From Rickettsiales bacterium (GTDB taxonomy: Bacteria; Pseudomonadota; Alphaproteobacteria; Rickettsiales; JAJNBL01): a DNA stretch of 64,000 nt. The position numbers and the translations under genes are program-made. How positions within the stretch are numbered: position 1 is the first letter of the stretch; every line of letters begins with the position of its first letter. The DNA is taken from contig JAJNBL010000004.1 in NCBI GenBank assembly GCA_021156175.1, forward strand, positions 62,001 through 126,000. The letters run 5' to 3'. Positions 34,864 to 44,232 of the stretch are shown here, piece after piece. The notes below the pieces were generated by a model. It made no database searches. It saw only the letters and a list, made by a program, of their open reading frames with translations, and was not told the DNA's origin.

Positions 34864-35952
34864 TCACCCCTCAAACCGATGACCCAAACGGGCAGCTTTT
34901 GTCTTTAAATAAGCATCGTTATGTGGGTTGGACGCCATAATATGCGGCACACACTCCACCACCTTAATCCCGAGTGCCTCTAACCCTCTGGCTTTCCTAG
35001 GATTATTACTCAGCAAGCGCACTTGTGTAACGCCCAGATCTTTAAGGATCGTTTGCGCTGGCGCAAAAAGGCGCTCATCGTCCTCAAACCCTAGGATTTC
35101 ATTGGCATCCACCGTATCATGCCCTTGTGCTTGGAGTGCATAGGTGCGGAGCTTGTTGGTAAGCCCTATCCCCCTGCCCTCTTGCATCAAATACAGCAGG
35201 ATTCCGCCGGTTTCGCGCTCATCCATCAGGGCAATCGCACTGCGTAATTGCTCACCGCAATCGCACGCCAGACTGCCCAGCAGATCGCCGGTATAACAGG
35301 AGGAATGAATGCGCACGAGCGGTGCCACATCGCGCTCAGGATTTCCAACGAGAATTGCATAATGCTCACGGCCGCCGAGCGCTGTGCGATAGGCGATAAT
35401 TTTTGCATTTTCAGCATCTTCTAAGCGTAAAGGCGCCTCTGCACGGCGTTTGAGCGCAACGGCAATCGTATCTTGATATTCGAGCAACAGCCCCATTTCG
35501 ATTTCCATCAGGCCTGTAGCCTCTATACCGTCTGGCAACGGGACAATAATCACCGCCGGCAGGAGCTCCGCAAGTTTCGGGAGTAAAAGTGCCGCCTGCT
35601 CCGCAGCACTCGCGGTTCGCGTGTCCGTAATACCTTTAAATATGGAAGGAGCATCCACTTTCTGATCGAGTCCAGAAAGTGCCGCGATCGTCTCTATCGG
35701 CATGCGGCTTAGGGGGATAGCTAAGGCGTTTTCTTGTTTTTGGCTGGATAAATAGCTCGCCCGCTTGGCTGTGCATATGAAAGAGGCCGTCCCTAGCTTC
35801 TGGAGATATTCCAAGCCCTCAGAAGTTGCTTCTTCCGCCGCCAATACAGCATAGTCCGCACCCGCAATCTCCAGCAGCACCGGCATCCCCCGGCGCACAT
35901 CTTCGAGCGCTCGTTCAACACGTATAAAACCAGGGATTGACCATTGCGTCAT
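34864..35952 (-). CDS. ribA: GTP cyclohydrolase II with a degenerate N-terminal RibB-like domain
   Basis: First step of riboflavin synthesis. 362 residues. The C-terminal half (about 165-355) is RibA, with Zn ligands in SSCYTGDLLGSLACDCGEQL, then YLMQEGRGIGLTNKLRTYAL. The N-terminal part (about 1-160) resembles dihydroxybutanone phosphate synthase, with RMPIETIAALSG and residual spacing, but I do not find its acidic catalytic motif DREGE; that side is probably inactive, as in several alphaproteobacteria. A separate ribB would then be required. pdxH follows after four bases. Confidence 0.92.
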   Translation of the reverse strand: MTQWSIPGFIRVERALEDVRRGMPVLLEIAGADYAVLAAEEATSEGLEYLQKLGTASFICTAKRASYLSSQKQENALAIPLSRMPIETIAALSGLDQKVDAPSIFKGITDTRTASAAEQAALLLPKLAELLPAVIIVPLPDGIEATGLMEIEMGLLLEYQDTIAVALKRRAEAPLRLEDAENAKIIAYRTALGGREHYAILVGNPERDVAPLVRIHSSCYTGDLLGSLACDCGEQLRSAIALMDERETGGILLYLMQEGRGIGLTNKLRTYALQAQGHDTVDANEILGFEDDERLFAPAQTILKDLGVTQVRLLSNNPRKARGLEALGIKVVECVPHIMASNPHNDAYLKTKAARLGHRFEG

Positions 35953-36050
35953 AAAATATACTCGGAAGTTGCCAGCGTAATTTATTGTGAATATTGCCCC
36001 TCAACAGTAGGTTTTTTAGACCCTACGTCAAGTTTTTTCGCCAAATTGGG

Positions 36051-36078
36051 TTGACTTGCTTGCCAAAACCGCTATGTT
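36051..36078 (+). promoter_or_regulatory. Putative rpsD promoter
   Basis: TTGACT (36051-36056), 16 bases, TATGTT (36073-36078), a good alphaproteobacterial sigma-70 match, about 100 bases before the rpsD ATG. The leader in between (36079-36178) could hold an S4 autoregulatory structure, but I see no definite one. 35953-36050 shows nothing else. Confidence 0.6.
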
Positions 36079-36178
36079 GCTTCCTCCCAGACCATTTGGG
36101 CTAGAAGGACGTACGTGTCTTACAAGCTGAGTTTGGGCTTATTTTTCGTAAAAACGTAACAAAATCAGAGGTATACCC

Positions 36179-36817
36179 ATGGCTACAGCCAAAGGTTCAG
36201 GTAAAAGACAGCAACGTAAATATCGGATAGACCGCCGTTCGGGCAAAAACGTATGGGGCCGCGCGAAAAGCCCGGTTGCCCGTAACCGTCAGCATCCCCC
36301 AGGGCAGCATGGTGGCAAAGGTCATCAGAAGGGTTCCGATTACGGTACTCAGCTCCGTGCAAAACAGTTGCTTAAAGGCTACTACGGCAACATGACGGAG
36401 AAACAATTCGCTAGCACCTATAAAGAAGCGGTGCGTTTGAAAGGCGATACGAGTGAAAACCTCGTGGGTCTCTTAGAGCGTCGTTTGGATGTGGTGGTAT
36501 ATCGCGCGAATTTCGTTCCTACCATCTTCGCTGCACGTCAGCTGGTGAGCCATAAGCACGTGAAAGTGAATGGCCAAAAAGTGAACATTCCAAGCTATAA
36601 AGTACGTCCTGGTGATGTGGTTGAGCTGTGCGAATCTTCTCGTCAAATTCCAATGATTTTGGAAGCGATCCAAACGATGGAGCGTAACATTCCAGATTAT
36701 ATGACGTTCGAGCCAAAAGAATGCAGAGTGTCCCTCACCCGGGTTCCAAAATTCGCGGATATTCCATATCCTGTTGAAATGGAGCCACATTTGGTGGTGG
36801 AATTCTATTCTCGATAG
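36179..36817 (+). CDS. rpsD: 30S ribosomal protein S4
   Basis: Binds the 5' domain of 16S rRNA early in 30S assembly and helps keep decoding accurate. 212 residues. S4 N-terminal domain with [17 protein letters not shown] (about 17-33), then the S4 RNA-binding fold [18 protein letters not shown] and [20 protein letters not shown] (about 120-139). Single gene with its own promoter and terminator, the usual layout outside the S10/spc clusters in alphaproteobacteria. Confidence 0.98.
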   Translation: MATAKGSGKRQQRKYRIDRRSGKNVWGRAKSPVARNRQHPPGQHGGKGHQKGSDYGTQLRAKQLLKGYYGNMTEKQFASTYKEAVRLKGDTSENLVGLLERRLDVVVYRANFVPTIFAARQLVSHKHVKVNGQKVNIPSYKVRPGDVVELCESSRQIPMILEAIQTMERNIPDYMTFEPKECRVSLTRVPKFADIPYPVEMEPHLVVEFYSR

Positions 36818-36838
36818 ACTTCTCGAGACAAAGAATAC

Positions 36839-36871
36839 AAAAAAGCCCTCCGATTCGGGGGGCTTTTTTGT
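36839..36871 (+). terminator. Rho-independent terminator of rpsD
   Basis: AAAAAAGCCC, TCCGATTCGGGG, GGGCTTTTTT: a strong stem with T-tract, 21 bases after the rpsD stop. Confidence 0.9.
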
Positions 36872-36888
36872 TCGCGGGATAGTATTTT

Positions 36889-37857
36889 TTACCGTCCCAT
36901 CACTTGATCTATTTGTTTAAGGGAATTGGGTTTTTCTTTGCCTCGAATTACATCCACCCATTTTTGGGTATTCGGACCTTTATATCCTAAATCTTGCATA
37001 ATCCCCTCTACCACATCATATGCTAGTTCATTAGGTAATCCACTATTCACTAGCCCACGGAATCCCTCGTGCAACGCCATAAAGGCATTAGCGGGTTTTT
37101 CATTCCAATCTTCATCAACTTCCTTGCCAAAATGGGGATTGAGTTCGCCTGTAGCAAGTTGCCAACCAAAGACTCCATCATTTATTCTATCACGTAACTT
37201 ATTCCGCGCCTCTTGCATAAGAGGCTCTGCACCTTCAGTTAGTGCTTTCCAGATTTCGCTAAGGTCCGTTGTCTTAAAGTAGGAATTTATCGACTTATCA
37301 AACAAGTAAACGGAGAAGTTGCTTACATGTATTAGCATTTTCTCTATATGACGGTCCTGCTCTGGACTTGTTTGTCCCCAAGCATTAAGGTAATCCATAT
37401 CCAATTTCTCGATCAAGCTTGTTAAATGGCCAATGGCTAAGTGATATGTTTTGAGAGTATTCTCATCGCGGTTCAGTGTTTTCCCCATCCGTTCACGTTC
37501 TTGAGAATTGTTATAGAAAAGCCATAATTCTCTTTGTTGTGCTTCTTCTGGCATTTTATCCCACAAAAATTCGGCAACCAAAGGACATCCATTCCAAACG
37601 GCAAGTTTATAAATGGAAAAATACGTTAGCATAACCGGAGGACAATTTACCTTCAGATAATCCTGAGCAATTAAAGCATCAATTAATGTATTATCCGCTT
37701 CAAACAATATGCGCAATGCTTTATCTTCTTTGCCCTGCTCTAGTAGAGAAGAGAGTCGCAGTCGTTTTTTATCGTAATCCGTTACAATTCCCTCTGGCGT
37801 TTTGCCTTCTTCCGCTTGTTCAAGAAGCAAAGCGTATTCATCTTTCTTTTTGGCCAT
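36889..37857 (-). CDS. Orphan helical protein
   Basis: 322 residues, no family recognised. Predicted almost all alpha-helical, with a charged N terminus (MAKKKDEYALLLEQAEEGKT) and a C-terminal stretch with GIMQDLGYKGPNTQKW; no signal peptide, no membrane helix. AAGGAGAG seven bases before the ATG supports the start. Visibly A+T-richer than rpsD beside it, as are the other orphans here. It ends just beyond the rpsD terminator and is not in an operon. Confidence 0.75.
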   Translation of the reverse strand: MAKKKDEYALLLEQAEEGKTPEGIVTDYDKKRLRLSSLLEQGKEDKALRILFEADNTLIDALIAQDYLKVNCPPVMLTYFSIYKLAVWNGCPLVAEFLWDKMPEEAQQRELWLFYNNSQERERMGKTLNRDENTLKTYHLAIGHLTSLIEKLDMDYLNAWGQTSPEQDRHIEKMLIHVSNFSVYLFDKSINSYFKTTDLSEIWKALTEGAEPLMQEARNKLRDRINDGVFGWQLATGELNPHFGKEVDEDWNEKPANAFMALHEGFRGLVNSGLPNELAYDVVEGIMQDLGYKGPNTQKWVDVIRGKEKPNSLKQIDQVMGR

Positions 37858-37959
37858 AAAAATCTCTCCTTCTTGTTTGCCCGCAATTATATCAAAATAT
37901 TAATATTTTTCCAAGAGATGAGGGAAATTTTAATCATTAACCCTTCCCTAACCGCTTTT

Positions 37960-37979
37960 TGCTATATTGGTATATAGCA
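37960..37979. promoter_or_regulatory. Perfect hairpin/operator-like palindrome upstream of usg
   Basis: TGCTATAT - TGGT - ATATAGCA, an eight-base perfect inverted repeat ending 29 bases before the usg ATG. It overlaps a plausible -10 box (TATATT). Nearby, TTAACCCTTCCCTAAC (37948-37963) is a one-mismatch CtrA-like site. Confidence 0.4.
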
Positions 37980-38008
37980 TGGAAAAGTAGCAAGGGTGCT
38001 TTTTGACT

Positions 38009-38269
38009 ATGGATCTTAAACTACAACTTGAACATCATCGCCTGACGACCGCAGAGATCTTTTATTTCATGCCAGACCATCCCCTTTTGCTTCAAACCTA
38101 TATCTGGCAGGAACTTGACCTTGCTCCAGAGTTTCCACTGCTCTTTAAATTCTTGAATTTCTGGGAGCGCGAACTCGAAGGACGCCTGCATTCGGTGGAT
38201 ATTTGCAGCGTCGAACATATCAAACCGGCGACGATTATTCTCGCGCGGGGAGAAGTCTGTTTACACTAA
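38009..38269 (+). CDS. usg: Usg family protein
   Basis: 86 residues from ATG 38009 (TTG 38003 possible). Recognised by RLTTAEIFYFMPDHPLLLQT (about 12-31), then IWQELDLAPEFPLLFKFLNF and LHSVDI, the Usg signature of alphaproteobacteria, first noted beside trp genes in Caulobacter. Function unknown. No trp gene is near; glycosyltransferases follow. Confidence 0.85.
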   Translation: MDLKLQLEHHRLTTAEIFYFMPDHPLLLQTYIWQELDLAPEFPLLFKFLNFWERELEGRLHSVDICSVEHIKPATIILARGEVCLH

Positions 38270-38351
38270 TCTTATAATGCGTTATCACTCGTTACGTAGG
38301 GACTAAATTAGCCCCATCCAGATGCTTTTAACAAAAAATCGGCACGATGCT

Positions 38352-39416
38352 ATGCGCGTATTTAATGTGATGTTCAGTGAATCATTGGGTGGAATCGAGC
38401 AGTCCTTTGTTGATTATACCGAAGCACTCGTGCATCAGGGCGTCAAAGTCACCGCCATTATCACTCCGGAAGCGCAAGTCGCTACAAAGTTAGGCCATGT
38501 GCATGCAGTTGTTGAGCGTTTCTCGAATCGTGGATTGTGGGATTTCTTTGCCGTTAGACGCCTTGCAAAACTCATTAATTCTGAACGCCAGCCGGATGTG
38601 ATCTTAGTGCATGGGAATCGTGCCTTAAGCTTCATGCGCCGCGCTGCGAAAGGCAAAGTGCCGGTCGTGGCGGTATGCCATAATTATAACTTCCGCCGCG
38701 CACTGAAAGCCGATGCTGCGATTGCCATTACGAGACATATGCGCCAAGCGATTATTGGCGAGGGCATGCCGGAAGGAAAAGTATTCCATCTTCCAAACAT
38801 GGTGAAAATCCCTTCACCGCTTCCGCAACATCGCAAAAGCCGCCGTGCTTCGCCAATTATTGGTGCGATGGGACGGTTTGTGAAGAAGAAAGGTTTTTCT
38901 TATTTACTGGATGCTTTTGCTATCCTTAAGCAACGCGGTGTTCCATGTTCTTTGCTCATTGGCGGAACAGGCGCTGAAGAAGCAGCGTTACGCAAACAAG
39001 CGCAGACGCTGGGTATTGAAGGCCAAGTTGATTTTTCCGGATGGGTGAATGATAAGCGTCCGTTTTTTGAGAAAACCGATATTTTCTGCCTTCCTTCGAT
39101 CCATGAACCGTTTGGGATTATTCTCCTGGAAGCATTGCTCCATGGGCTTCCGGTGGTTTCAACCGAAAGCGAAGGCCCTTCCGAGATTGCCGAGAACGAG
39201 CAGCATGCACTCCTTGTGCCAACCGCCAATGCAGAAGCACTAGCAAATGCACTACAGCGGATGGTGGAAGATAAATCCTTGGCCGAACGGCTTGCCAAAA
39301 ATGGCCAAGAACGCATCGTTGAGCGTTACCGTATGGAGACCGTTGAACAGGAACTGTGCGAGATCATCAGAACGGTGATGAAGTCATATAAGAAACGCAT
39401 GATAATGGTCGCCTAA
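38352..39416 (+). CDS. GT4-family glycosyltransferase (first of a tandem pair)
   Basis: 354 residues from ATG 38352, chosen because MRVFNVMFSESLGGIEQSF matches the start of the neighbour (MHILHTFISQKRGGVEQAF); ATG 38322 adds ten residues. GT-B fold: N-terminal domain to about 160, C-terminal GT4 domain with GAMGRFVKKKGFSYLLDAF, and the EX7E motif in EPFGIILLEALLHGLPVV. Acceptor and sugar unknown; capsule, O-chain or LPS core are possible. It lies 27 bases upstream of its paralogue. Confidence 0.92.
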   Translation: MRVFNVMFSESLGGIEQSFVDYTEALVHQGVKVTAIITPEAQVATKLGHVHAVVERFSNRGLWDFFAVRRLAKLINSERQPDVILVHGNRALSFMRRAAKGKVPVVAVCHNYNFRRALKADAAIAITRHMRQAIIGEGMPEGKVFHLPNMVKIPSPLPQHRKSRRASPIIGAMGRFVKKKGFSYLLDAFAILKQRGVPCSLLIGGTGAEEAALRKQAQTLGIEGQVDFSGWVNDKRPFFEKTDIFCLPSIHEPFGIILLEALLHGLPVVSTESEGPSEIAENEQHALLVPTANAEALANALQRMVEDKSLAERLAKNGQERIVERYRMETVEQELCEIIRTVMKSYKKRMIMVA

Positions 39417-39443
39417 GAATTTCAGTTTTATAGGCATTTCTCC

Positions 39444-40493
39444 ATGCACATCCTGCATACATTCATTAGCCAAAAACGTGGGGGAGTCGAGCAGGCGTTT
39501 CTTGACTATACAAAATTGCTCCATACAAGCGGGCATCGCGTGACGACCCTCACCCATTCCCGATTTCCTGATAATCTCGCATTCGCGCCTTATACCGATG
39601 CGATGCACACAATTACACCCTGGAGTGTGCATGATCCTTTTGCTCCGAATCACGTACAGCGCATAATTCGTTCTATAGCACCGGATATCATCATTGCCCA
39701 TGGCAACCGGGCAATACGCTTGATTCGCAAAGTTAGGAACCTCTCTGTGCCCCTCATTGCCGTGCTGCATGGGGATAATATCCGCCATGCGCTCGGCAGC
39801 CATACCATCATCACGGTAAATGAGGCGATCGCGAAAAAGGCCATTGAGGCCAAGCAAGCGCCGGGAACGGTGCATATCCTGCCGAATATGCTTGCGACGC
39901 CCGACCTTCCCCTTGCTTCCCGTAGCGCCTCTTCCTTTGTGATTGGTGCGCTTGGGCGGTTTACGAAAGAGAAAGGGTTCGATGTATTGCTCCAAGCGTT
40001 TGCAGCGCTTCCTGATACGAATGCGACGCTAATCCTTGCGGGAGAAGGAGAAGATCACAATTGTCTTCAAACGCTTGCTAAAACGCTTGGGGTAGCAGAG
40101 CGCGTGACCTTTCCCGGTTGGCTGGATGAGGCGGACAAAGAAGCATTCTTCCGCACGATTGACCTGCTATGCGTTCCTTCTCGGCATGAAAGTTTTGGGC
40201 TAGTGATTTTAGAAGCCTGGCGTCAGGGTGTGCCGGTGGTTGCGACCTCGACCGATGGCCCCGCTTCGTTAATTATTCATGGGAAGAATGGTTTGTTAGT
40301 TCCTATCAACGACCCGGCTTTACTTGCGGATGCGATTGGACAGTTGCTTCACAATCCGCTCATGCGTGAAACATTGGGACGCGAGGGCTATGCCACTCTT
40401 CAGGCGCAGTATACGCCGGAGAAAATTCGGGAACAGTTGGAGAGTATTTTGGAAGATGTCGCTATGCCAGCTCATACAACGTCTGCCAGATAG
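39444..40493 (+). CDS. GT4-family glycosyltransferase (second of a tandem pair)
   Basis: 349 residues, about the same architecture as the preceding gene: start HTFISQKRGGVEQAFLDYTK, HGNRAIR loop, GALGRFTKEKGFDVLLQAF (about 172-190) and EX7E in ESFGLVILEAWRQGVPVVAT. The shared N-terminal and HGNRA motifs show that the two genes arose by duplication. Probably acts at the cytoplasmic face of the inner membrane. Convergent with the exported orphan. Confidence 0.92.
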   Translation: MHILHTFISQKRGGVEQAFLDYTKLLHTSGHRVTTLTHSRFPDNLAFAPYTDAMHTITPWSVHDPFAPNHVQRIIRSIAPDIIIAHGNRAIRLIRKVRNLSVPLIAVLHGDNIRHALGSHTIITVNEAIAKKAIEAKQAPGTVHILPNMLATPDLPLASRSASSFVIGALGRFTKEKGFDVLLQAFAALPDTNATLILAGEGEDHNCLQTLAKTLGVAERVTFPGWLDEADKEAFFRTIDLLCVPSRHESFGLVILEAWRQGVPVVATSTDGPASLIIHGKNGLLVPINDPALLADAIGQLLHNPLMRETLGREGYATLQAQYTPEKIREQLESILEDVAMPAHTTSAR

Positions 40494-40516
40494 CAGGGAT
40501 CTGGTCGGGCATGTCT

Positions 40517-41353
40517 TCATGACTTACAAAAACAGAGTGTTTCAAAAAAATCTCGCTTCACACTGGCAGTACAATCGCTATATCCCTTAGACAATAACGT
40601 CGAGGGCATAAATTGATTCTGCATTTTTCTCCATAACTCTGGCTGCTTATTCAGTTCACTTTTTTCCATAAGAAGCTGCGTTAAATCCTCACTGACATCT
40701 ATCGGCGTTTTTTGAACTACTGAATCAGCATGAGCAAGTATATTTTTAAAGTCCGAATGTGTATGACTGGATTTTGTATAGGACCACAAAGCAGTAACAG
40801 GATGGCTGTCTGCTATGAAAAATTGATTTTCATAGGCTTTTATAGAATACGGTTTCCCTATATATATCGGTCTATTATGTTTTAGACAAATTTTTGCATG
40901 GTCTTTGGTATATGAAGCCATAAATTCGGGGTAAAAAACGTAACTTAGATTGATTTTTCCGTTTATTTCATCGACTTTATAGTCTTTTCCCCAACCAACA
41001 CTATCTAAGGCCACCATACTTGTTAAGTAGGGTGGCAGCTCTTCATATCCTTCATGCGTTAGGGTCATTGGGACATACTCCAGAGCATACCGCCCCCTAT
41101 TAAGTCCCCCCTCAAATTCCTGTGGTTTGGGAAGCGGATACTTAATCAAAACCGGGAAAGAAATAGTGTAATCATCTTTAGAAGTGGTATTGATAGTAAA
41201 ATGGATTTCCATACCGGTTGGCATATCAAAACCATCCCAATAGACCAGCTTTTCAGAATAATTACTTAAGGTTACACCCCCAGAATCATCTCGTGCAAAA
41301 ACTGCTGATGTGAGAGCAAATAGGCATATAACGGACAAACATAGGATTTTCAT
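40517..41353 (-). CDS. Exported protein of unknown function
   Basis: 278 residues from ATG 41353. MKILCLSVICLFALTSAVFA is a Sec signal with cleavage after AVFA. The mature protein is mostly beta-rich, with five Cys, three of them in the last 20 residues (DCTASVKRDFFETLCFCKS), which suggests disulfides in the periplasm. No family recognised. A+T-rich compared with nnr next to it. Confidence 0.75.
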   Translation of the reverse strand: MKILCLSVICLFALTSAVFARDDSGGVTLSNYSEKLVYWDGFDMPTGMEIHFTINTTSKDDYTISFPVLIKYPLPKPQEFEGGLNRGRYALEYVPMTLTHEGYEELPPYLTSMVALDSVGWGKDYKVDEINGKINLSYVFYPEFMASYTKDHAKICLKHNRPIYIGKPYSIKAYENQFFIADSHPVTALWSYTKSSHTHSDFKNILAHADSVVQKTPIDVSEDLTQLLMEKSELNKQPELWRKMQNQFMPSTLLSKGYSDCTASVKRDFFETLCFCKS

Positions 41354-41419
41354 AACTAACAACCTTTTCTGGATTAGATAGAGGCTAAGGTATTAGTTAG
41401 AATCCGTCCAGTAAAAGCT

Positions 41420-42904
41420 TTACGCCAGCTCGTACAACTGCTGCCAAACCGCAGGAATTTGGCCTTGCAGGTCTTCAGAAATCATTCCCGTTCCAACACG
41501 TGCAGCAGCTTCTGCATGCATCCAGACGGCCATACAAGCAGCAGAAAACGGTTCCACATGGTTCGCAAGCAATCCTGTGAGCATTCCCGCGAGGATATCC
41601 CCACTCCCAGCAGTCGCAAGGCAAGCGACTCCATTGCTGTTAATTGCCGCTCTTCCATCAGGATGGGCAATCACTGTATCGGGGCCTTTGAGGATAATCG
41701 TTGCGTTGCTGATCCTGGCCGCCTCGCGCGCACGCTCCAGCTTGCTTCCCGTTAGGGTAAAGAGGCGCGCAAACTCGCCTTCGTGCGGAGTCAGCACTAC
41801 CGGATAGCCGGAAGCTTTGATCGCCTCAAACAACAGCGTGGGATCTTCTTTAAACACACTGATCGCATCGGCATCCACCACGCAGCTTTTCCCAGAAGCC
41901 AGACTTGCGAGGGTATTGTCCAGAGTTGCGGGAGTCACACCGTTTCCAGGGCCTACCAAGACGGTATTTTTCCGCTTATCGCTCAGGATTTTTTTGATGT
42001 CTTCCAACGTCTCATAGGGCGAAAGCATGATCGATGTCACGGAAGCGGCATAAATCGGCAGGGCAGCCTCTGTACAAGCAATGCTCACGAGTCCCGAACC
42101 GTTCCGAAGTGCCGCATAGGCCGCTAACCTTGCAGCTCCTGTCATATAAGCAGGCCCACCCATCACCAGCGTATGGCCTCGCGTGTATTTATGGTCATTG
42201 GTTGAGGTAATCGGAATATCCGACTGCCACAGGGGAAGAAGATTCTCATGCACATTTGCGCCTAAGCTTTCGATGACTTCGCCCGGAATCCCGATATCTG
42301 CTACGATCACTTCACCGCAGAAATCCCGGCCAGGTTGGAGGAGATGTGCATATTTCTTAGCTGCAAAGGTGACGGTGAGTTCTGCATGCGCGGCTACGCC
42401 CAATTTCTCGCCGGTATCGCCATGAATTCCGCTTGGGATATCGACCGCCACAGTGGGTATGCCAGATAGCGCAAGGCTTGCGACCATATCATGCGCCCCA
42501 TCGTCCAGTGGACGCGACAGGCCCATCCCAAACAGCGCATCAACGGCGAGCTCCTTACCTTCTAAAACAGAAGGATTACATGGCAGCACTTCCCCTTTCC
42601 ACAGCTTAGCATGTGCCGCACCTTCCGGGTTTAAAGAAGCCATATCTCCTAAGAAAGCCACCGAGACATCCCAGCCTTCCATTTCGCTTAAGAATCTCGC
42701 CACAACGAATCCATCTCCCCCGTTATTTCCGGGTCCACAGAGTACAATCACGGGACAAGGGGTATAACGTTCTACAATGGCCTCGACCACCGCGACCCCT
42801 GCCCGCTCCATCATCTGCTCAAAAGAGGTTACCCCCAGCTCAACAGCTTGCTTCTCCGCTTGCCGAATTTGGGCTACGGAAAGAAGGGGGGTAATAGATG
42901 GCAT
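41420..42904 (-). CDS. nnr: Bifunctional NAD(P)H-hydrate epimerase / ADP-dependent dehydratase
   Basis: Repairs hydrated NADH and NADPH. 494 residues, two fused domains: YjeF_N epimerase (about 1-215) with VLCGPGNNGGDGFVVAR (about 54-70) and DIPSGIHGDTGE; ribokinase-like dehydratase (about 230-490) with LTPHEGEFARLF and the catalytic ATAGSGDILAGMLTGLLA. Full length for the family. It diverges from lpxC. Confidence 0.95.
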   Translation of the reverse strand: MPSITPLLSVAQIRQAEKQAVELGVTSFEQMMERAGVAVVEAIVERYTPCPVIVLCGPGNNGGDGFVVARFLSEMEGWDVSVAFLGDMASLNPEGAAHAKLWKGEVLPCNPSVLEGKELAVDALFGMGLSRPLDDGAHDMVASLALSGIPTVAVDIPSGIHGDTGEKLGVAAHAELTVTFAAKKYAHLLQPGRDFCGEVIVADIGIPGEVIESLGANVHENLLPLWQSDIPITSTNDHKYTRGHTLVMGGPAYMTGAARLAAYAALRNGSGLVSIACTEAALPIYAASVTSIMLSPYETLEDIKKILSDKRKNTVLVGPGNGVTPATLDNTLASLASGKSCVVDADAISVFKEDPTLLFEAIKASGYPVVLTPHEGEFARLFTLTGSKLERAREAARISNATIILKGPDTVIAHPDGRAAINSNGVACLATAGSGDILAGMLTGLLANHVEPFSAACMAVWMHAEAAARVGTGMISEDLQGQIPAVWQQLYELA

Positions 42905-42995
42905 AGTGGCTCCTATAGCGATATAACCTCAAGGTTATACAGATTTATCGTGGAAGTATAGGAGGGAGTGGTTAAGAAGGCGTTGCTCCCAACAT

Positions 42996-43045
42996 GTAAT
43001 ATTTTGTAACAAAGCGTGATTTGTGCCCTCCCCCCCAATTTGCTA
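42996..43045 (+). promoter_or_regulatory. Upstream element of lpxC, shared with lpxA
   Basis: Bases 42996-43023 are identical to 7257-7284 upstream of lpxA (28 of 28). As there, 16 unrelated bases (here C-rich) separate it from TTGCTA (43040-43045). The lpxC GTG lies 42 bases further. The two genes are 35 kb apart on the same strand. Confidence 0.7.
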
Positions 43046-43087
43046 TTAAAATAGCTATAGAATTTTTGTGAATCAAAGGAGAGCCTC

Positions 43088-43990
43088 GTGCCACATATTT
43101 ACCAGCCGTTTCAACGTACTTTAGCCAATAACGTCAGCTGTACGGGCGTGGGCTTGCATACGGGCCAGAACCTCTCCATGACGCTAAAACCCGCTCCGGA
43201 AGATACCGGCATCTGCTTTATCCGAACCGATATCAAAGGAAAGCCGAATGAAATCCGCGCGAGCTATGAAAACGTCACCGGCACCCAGTTGGGCACGAAC
43301 CTCACCAATATTGCTGGGGTGCAAGTTGGGACGGTAGAACATTTGATGGCAGCTCTTTGGGGCTGCGATATTGATAACTGCTATGTGGAAGTCGACGGGC
43401 CGGAAGTGCCTGTGATGGACGGAAGCTCTGAGCCATTCGTATTCCTTGTGGAATGTGCTGGTGTGAAAGTACAAGCAAAGACCCGCCAAGTGGTGGAAGT
43501 CCTTAAAGTTGTTACTTTGGAAGAAAACGGCTGCCGCGCTTCTATTTCTCCGCATGATGCTTTCTGCATCAGCCTGGAAATCGATTTCGCGAGCAAAGCG
43601 ATTGCACGCCAGACCTGCGTATTTGATGTGCGTGATTCTTCTTTCAAAACCGATCTCTCACGCGCGCGGACATTTGGTTTCATCCAAGAAGTCGAAAAAC
43701 TCCGTGAGATGGGTCTTGCTCGTGGTGGTTCACTGGATAACGCGATTGTGATCGATGGTGATACCGTGATGAATGAAGAAGGCTTGCGCTTTAATGATGA
43801 GTTCGTTCGCCACAAGGTACTGGATTGCATCGGAGATGTGTATCTCGCTGGTTCGCATATCCAAGGGCATATCGAAGGCTACCGCTCTGGTCACGCGATC
43901 AACAACAAACTGCTTCGGAAACTCTTTGCAGATGAAACTGCATGGCGCGTAAAGCGTTTGCCGGAAGCTTCTGCAGCATCCGCTAATTAA
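43088..43990 (+). CDS. lpxC: UDP-3-O-acyl-N-acetylglucosamine deacetylase
   Basis: Zn amidase, committed step of lipid A synthesis. 300 residues with GTG start after AAAGGAG. Two beta-alpha-beta domains; Zn ligands are His in VGTVEHLMAAL (about 80), His in FVRHKVLDCIGD (about 240) and the Asp four residues on; catalytic His in GHIEGYRSGHAINN. DGSSEPFVF and ARTFGFIQEVE are conserved loops. Its 5' region carries the element shared with lpxA, consistent with common control of lipid A flux. A DUF6898-type gene follows directly. Confidence 0.97.
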   Translation: MPHIYQPFQRTLANNVSCTGVGLHTGQNLSMTLKPAPEDTGICFIRTDIKGKPNEIRASYENVTGTQLGTNLTNIAGVQVGTVEHLMAALWGCDIDNCYVEVDGPEVPVMDGSSEPFVFLVECAGVKVQAKTRQVVEVLKVVTLEENGCRASISPHDAFCISLEIDFASKAIARQTCVFDVRDSSFKTDLSRARTFGFIQEVEKLREMGLARGGSLDNAIVIDGDTVMNEEGLRFNDEFVRHKVLDCIGDVYLAGSHIQGHIEGYRSGHAINNKLLRKLFADETAWRVKRLPEASAASAN

Positions 43991-44197
43991 ATGCGATTGC
44001 AGCCTATGGATAATTCGGAATACATCATCGAATTTTATTCTGTCGGTAATGCCGTGAAAGTGACGGCGGTTGATCCTGCGACGGGTATCGAAGTTTCAAT
44101 GGTCGGCGATCCTTCTGTCGGCAAAAAACAACTCACCCGCTTAGCAGTGCAGAAGTTGGAATACGTCCTCAAGAAACGACAGGGCGAAACGGCATAA
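43991..44197 (+). CDS. DUF6898-type small protein
   Basis: 68 residues; ATG 43991 follows the lpxC stop with no gap, and ATG 44006 would give 63 residues. EYIIEFYSVGNAVKVTAVDP (about 10-29) and ATGIEVSMVGDPS match a small alphaproteobacterial family (DUF6898) of unknown function. Likely translated with lpxC. Confidence 0.75.
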   Translation: MRLQPMDNSEYIIEFYSVGNAVKVTAVDPATGIEVSMVGDPSVGKKQLTRLAVQKLEYVLKKRQGETA

Positions 44198-44232
44198 CGC
44201 CTCTCACATTGATTTCTTTCTTCACTATTTTC

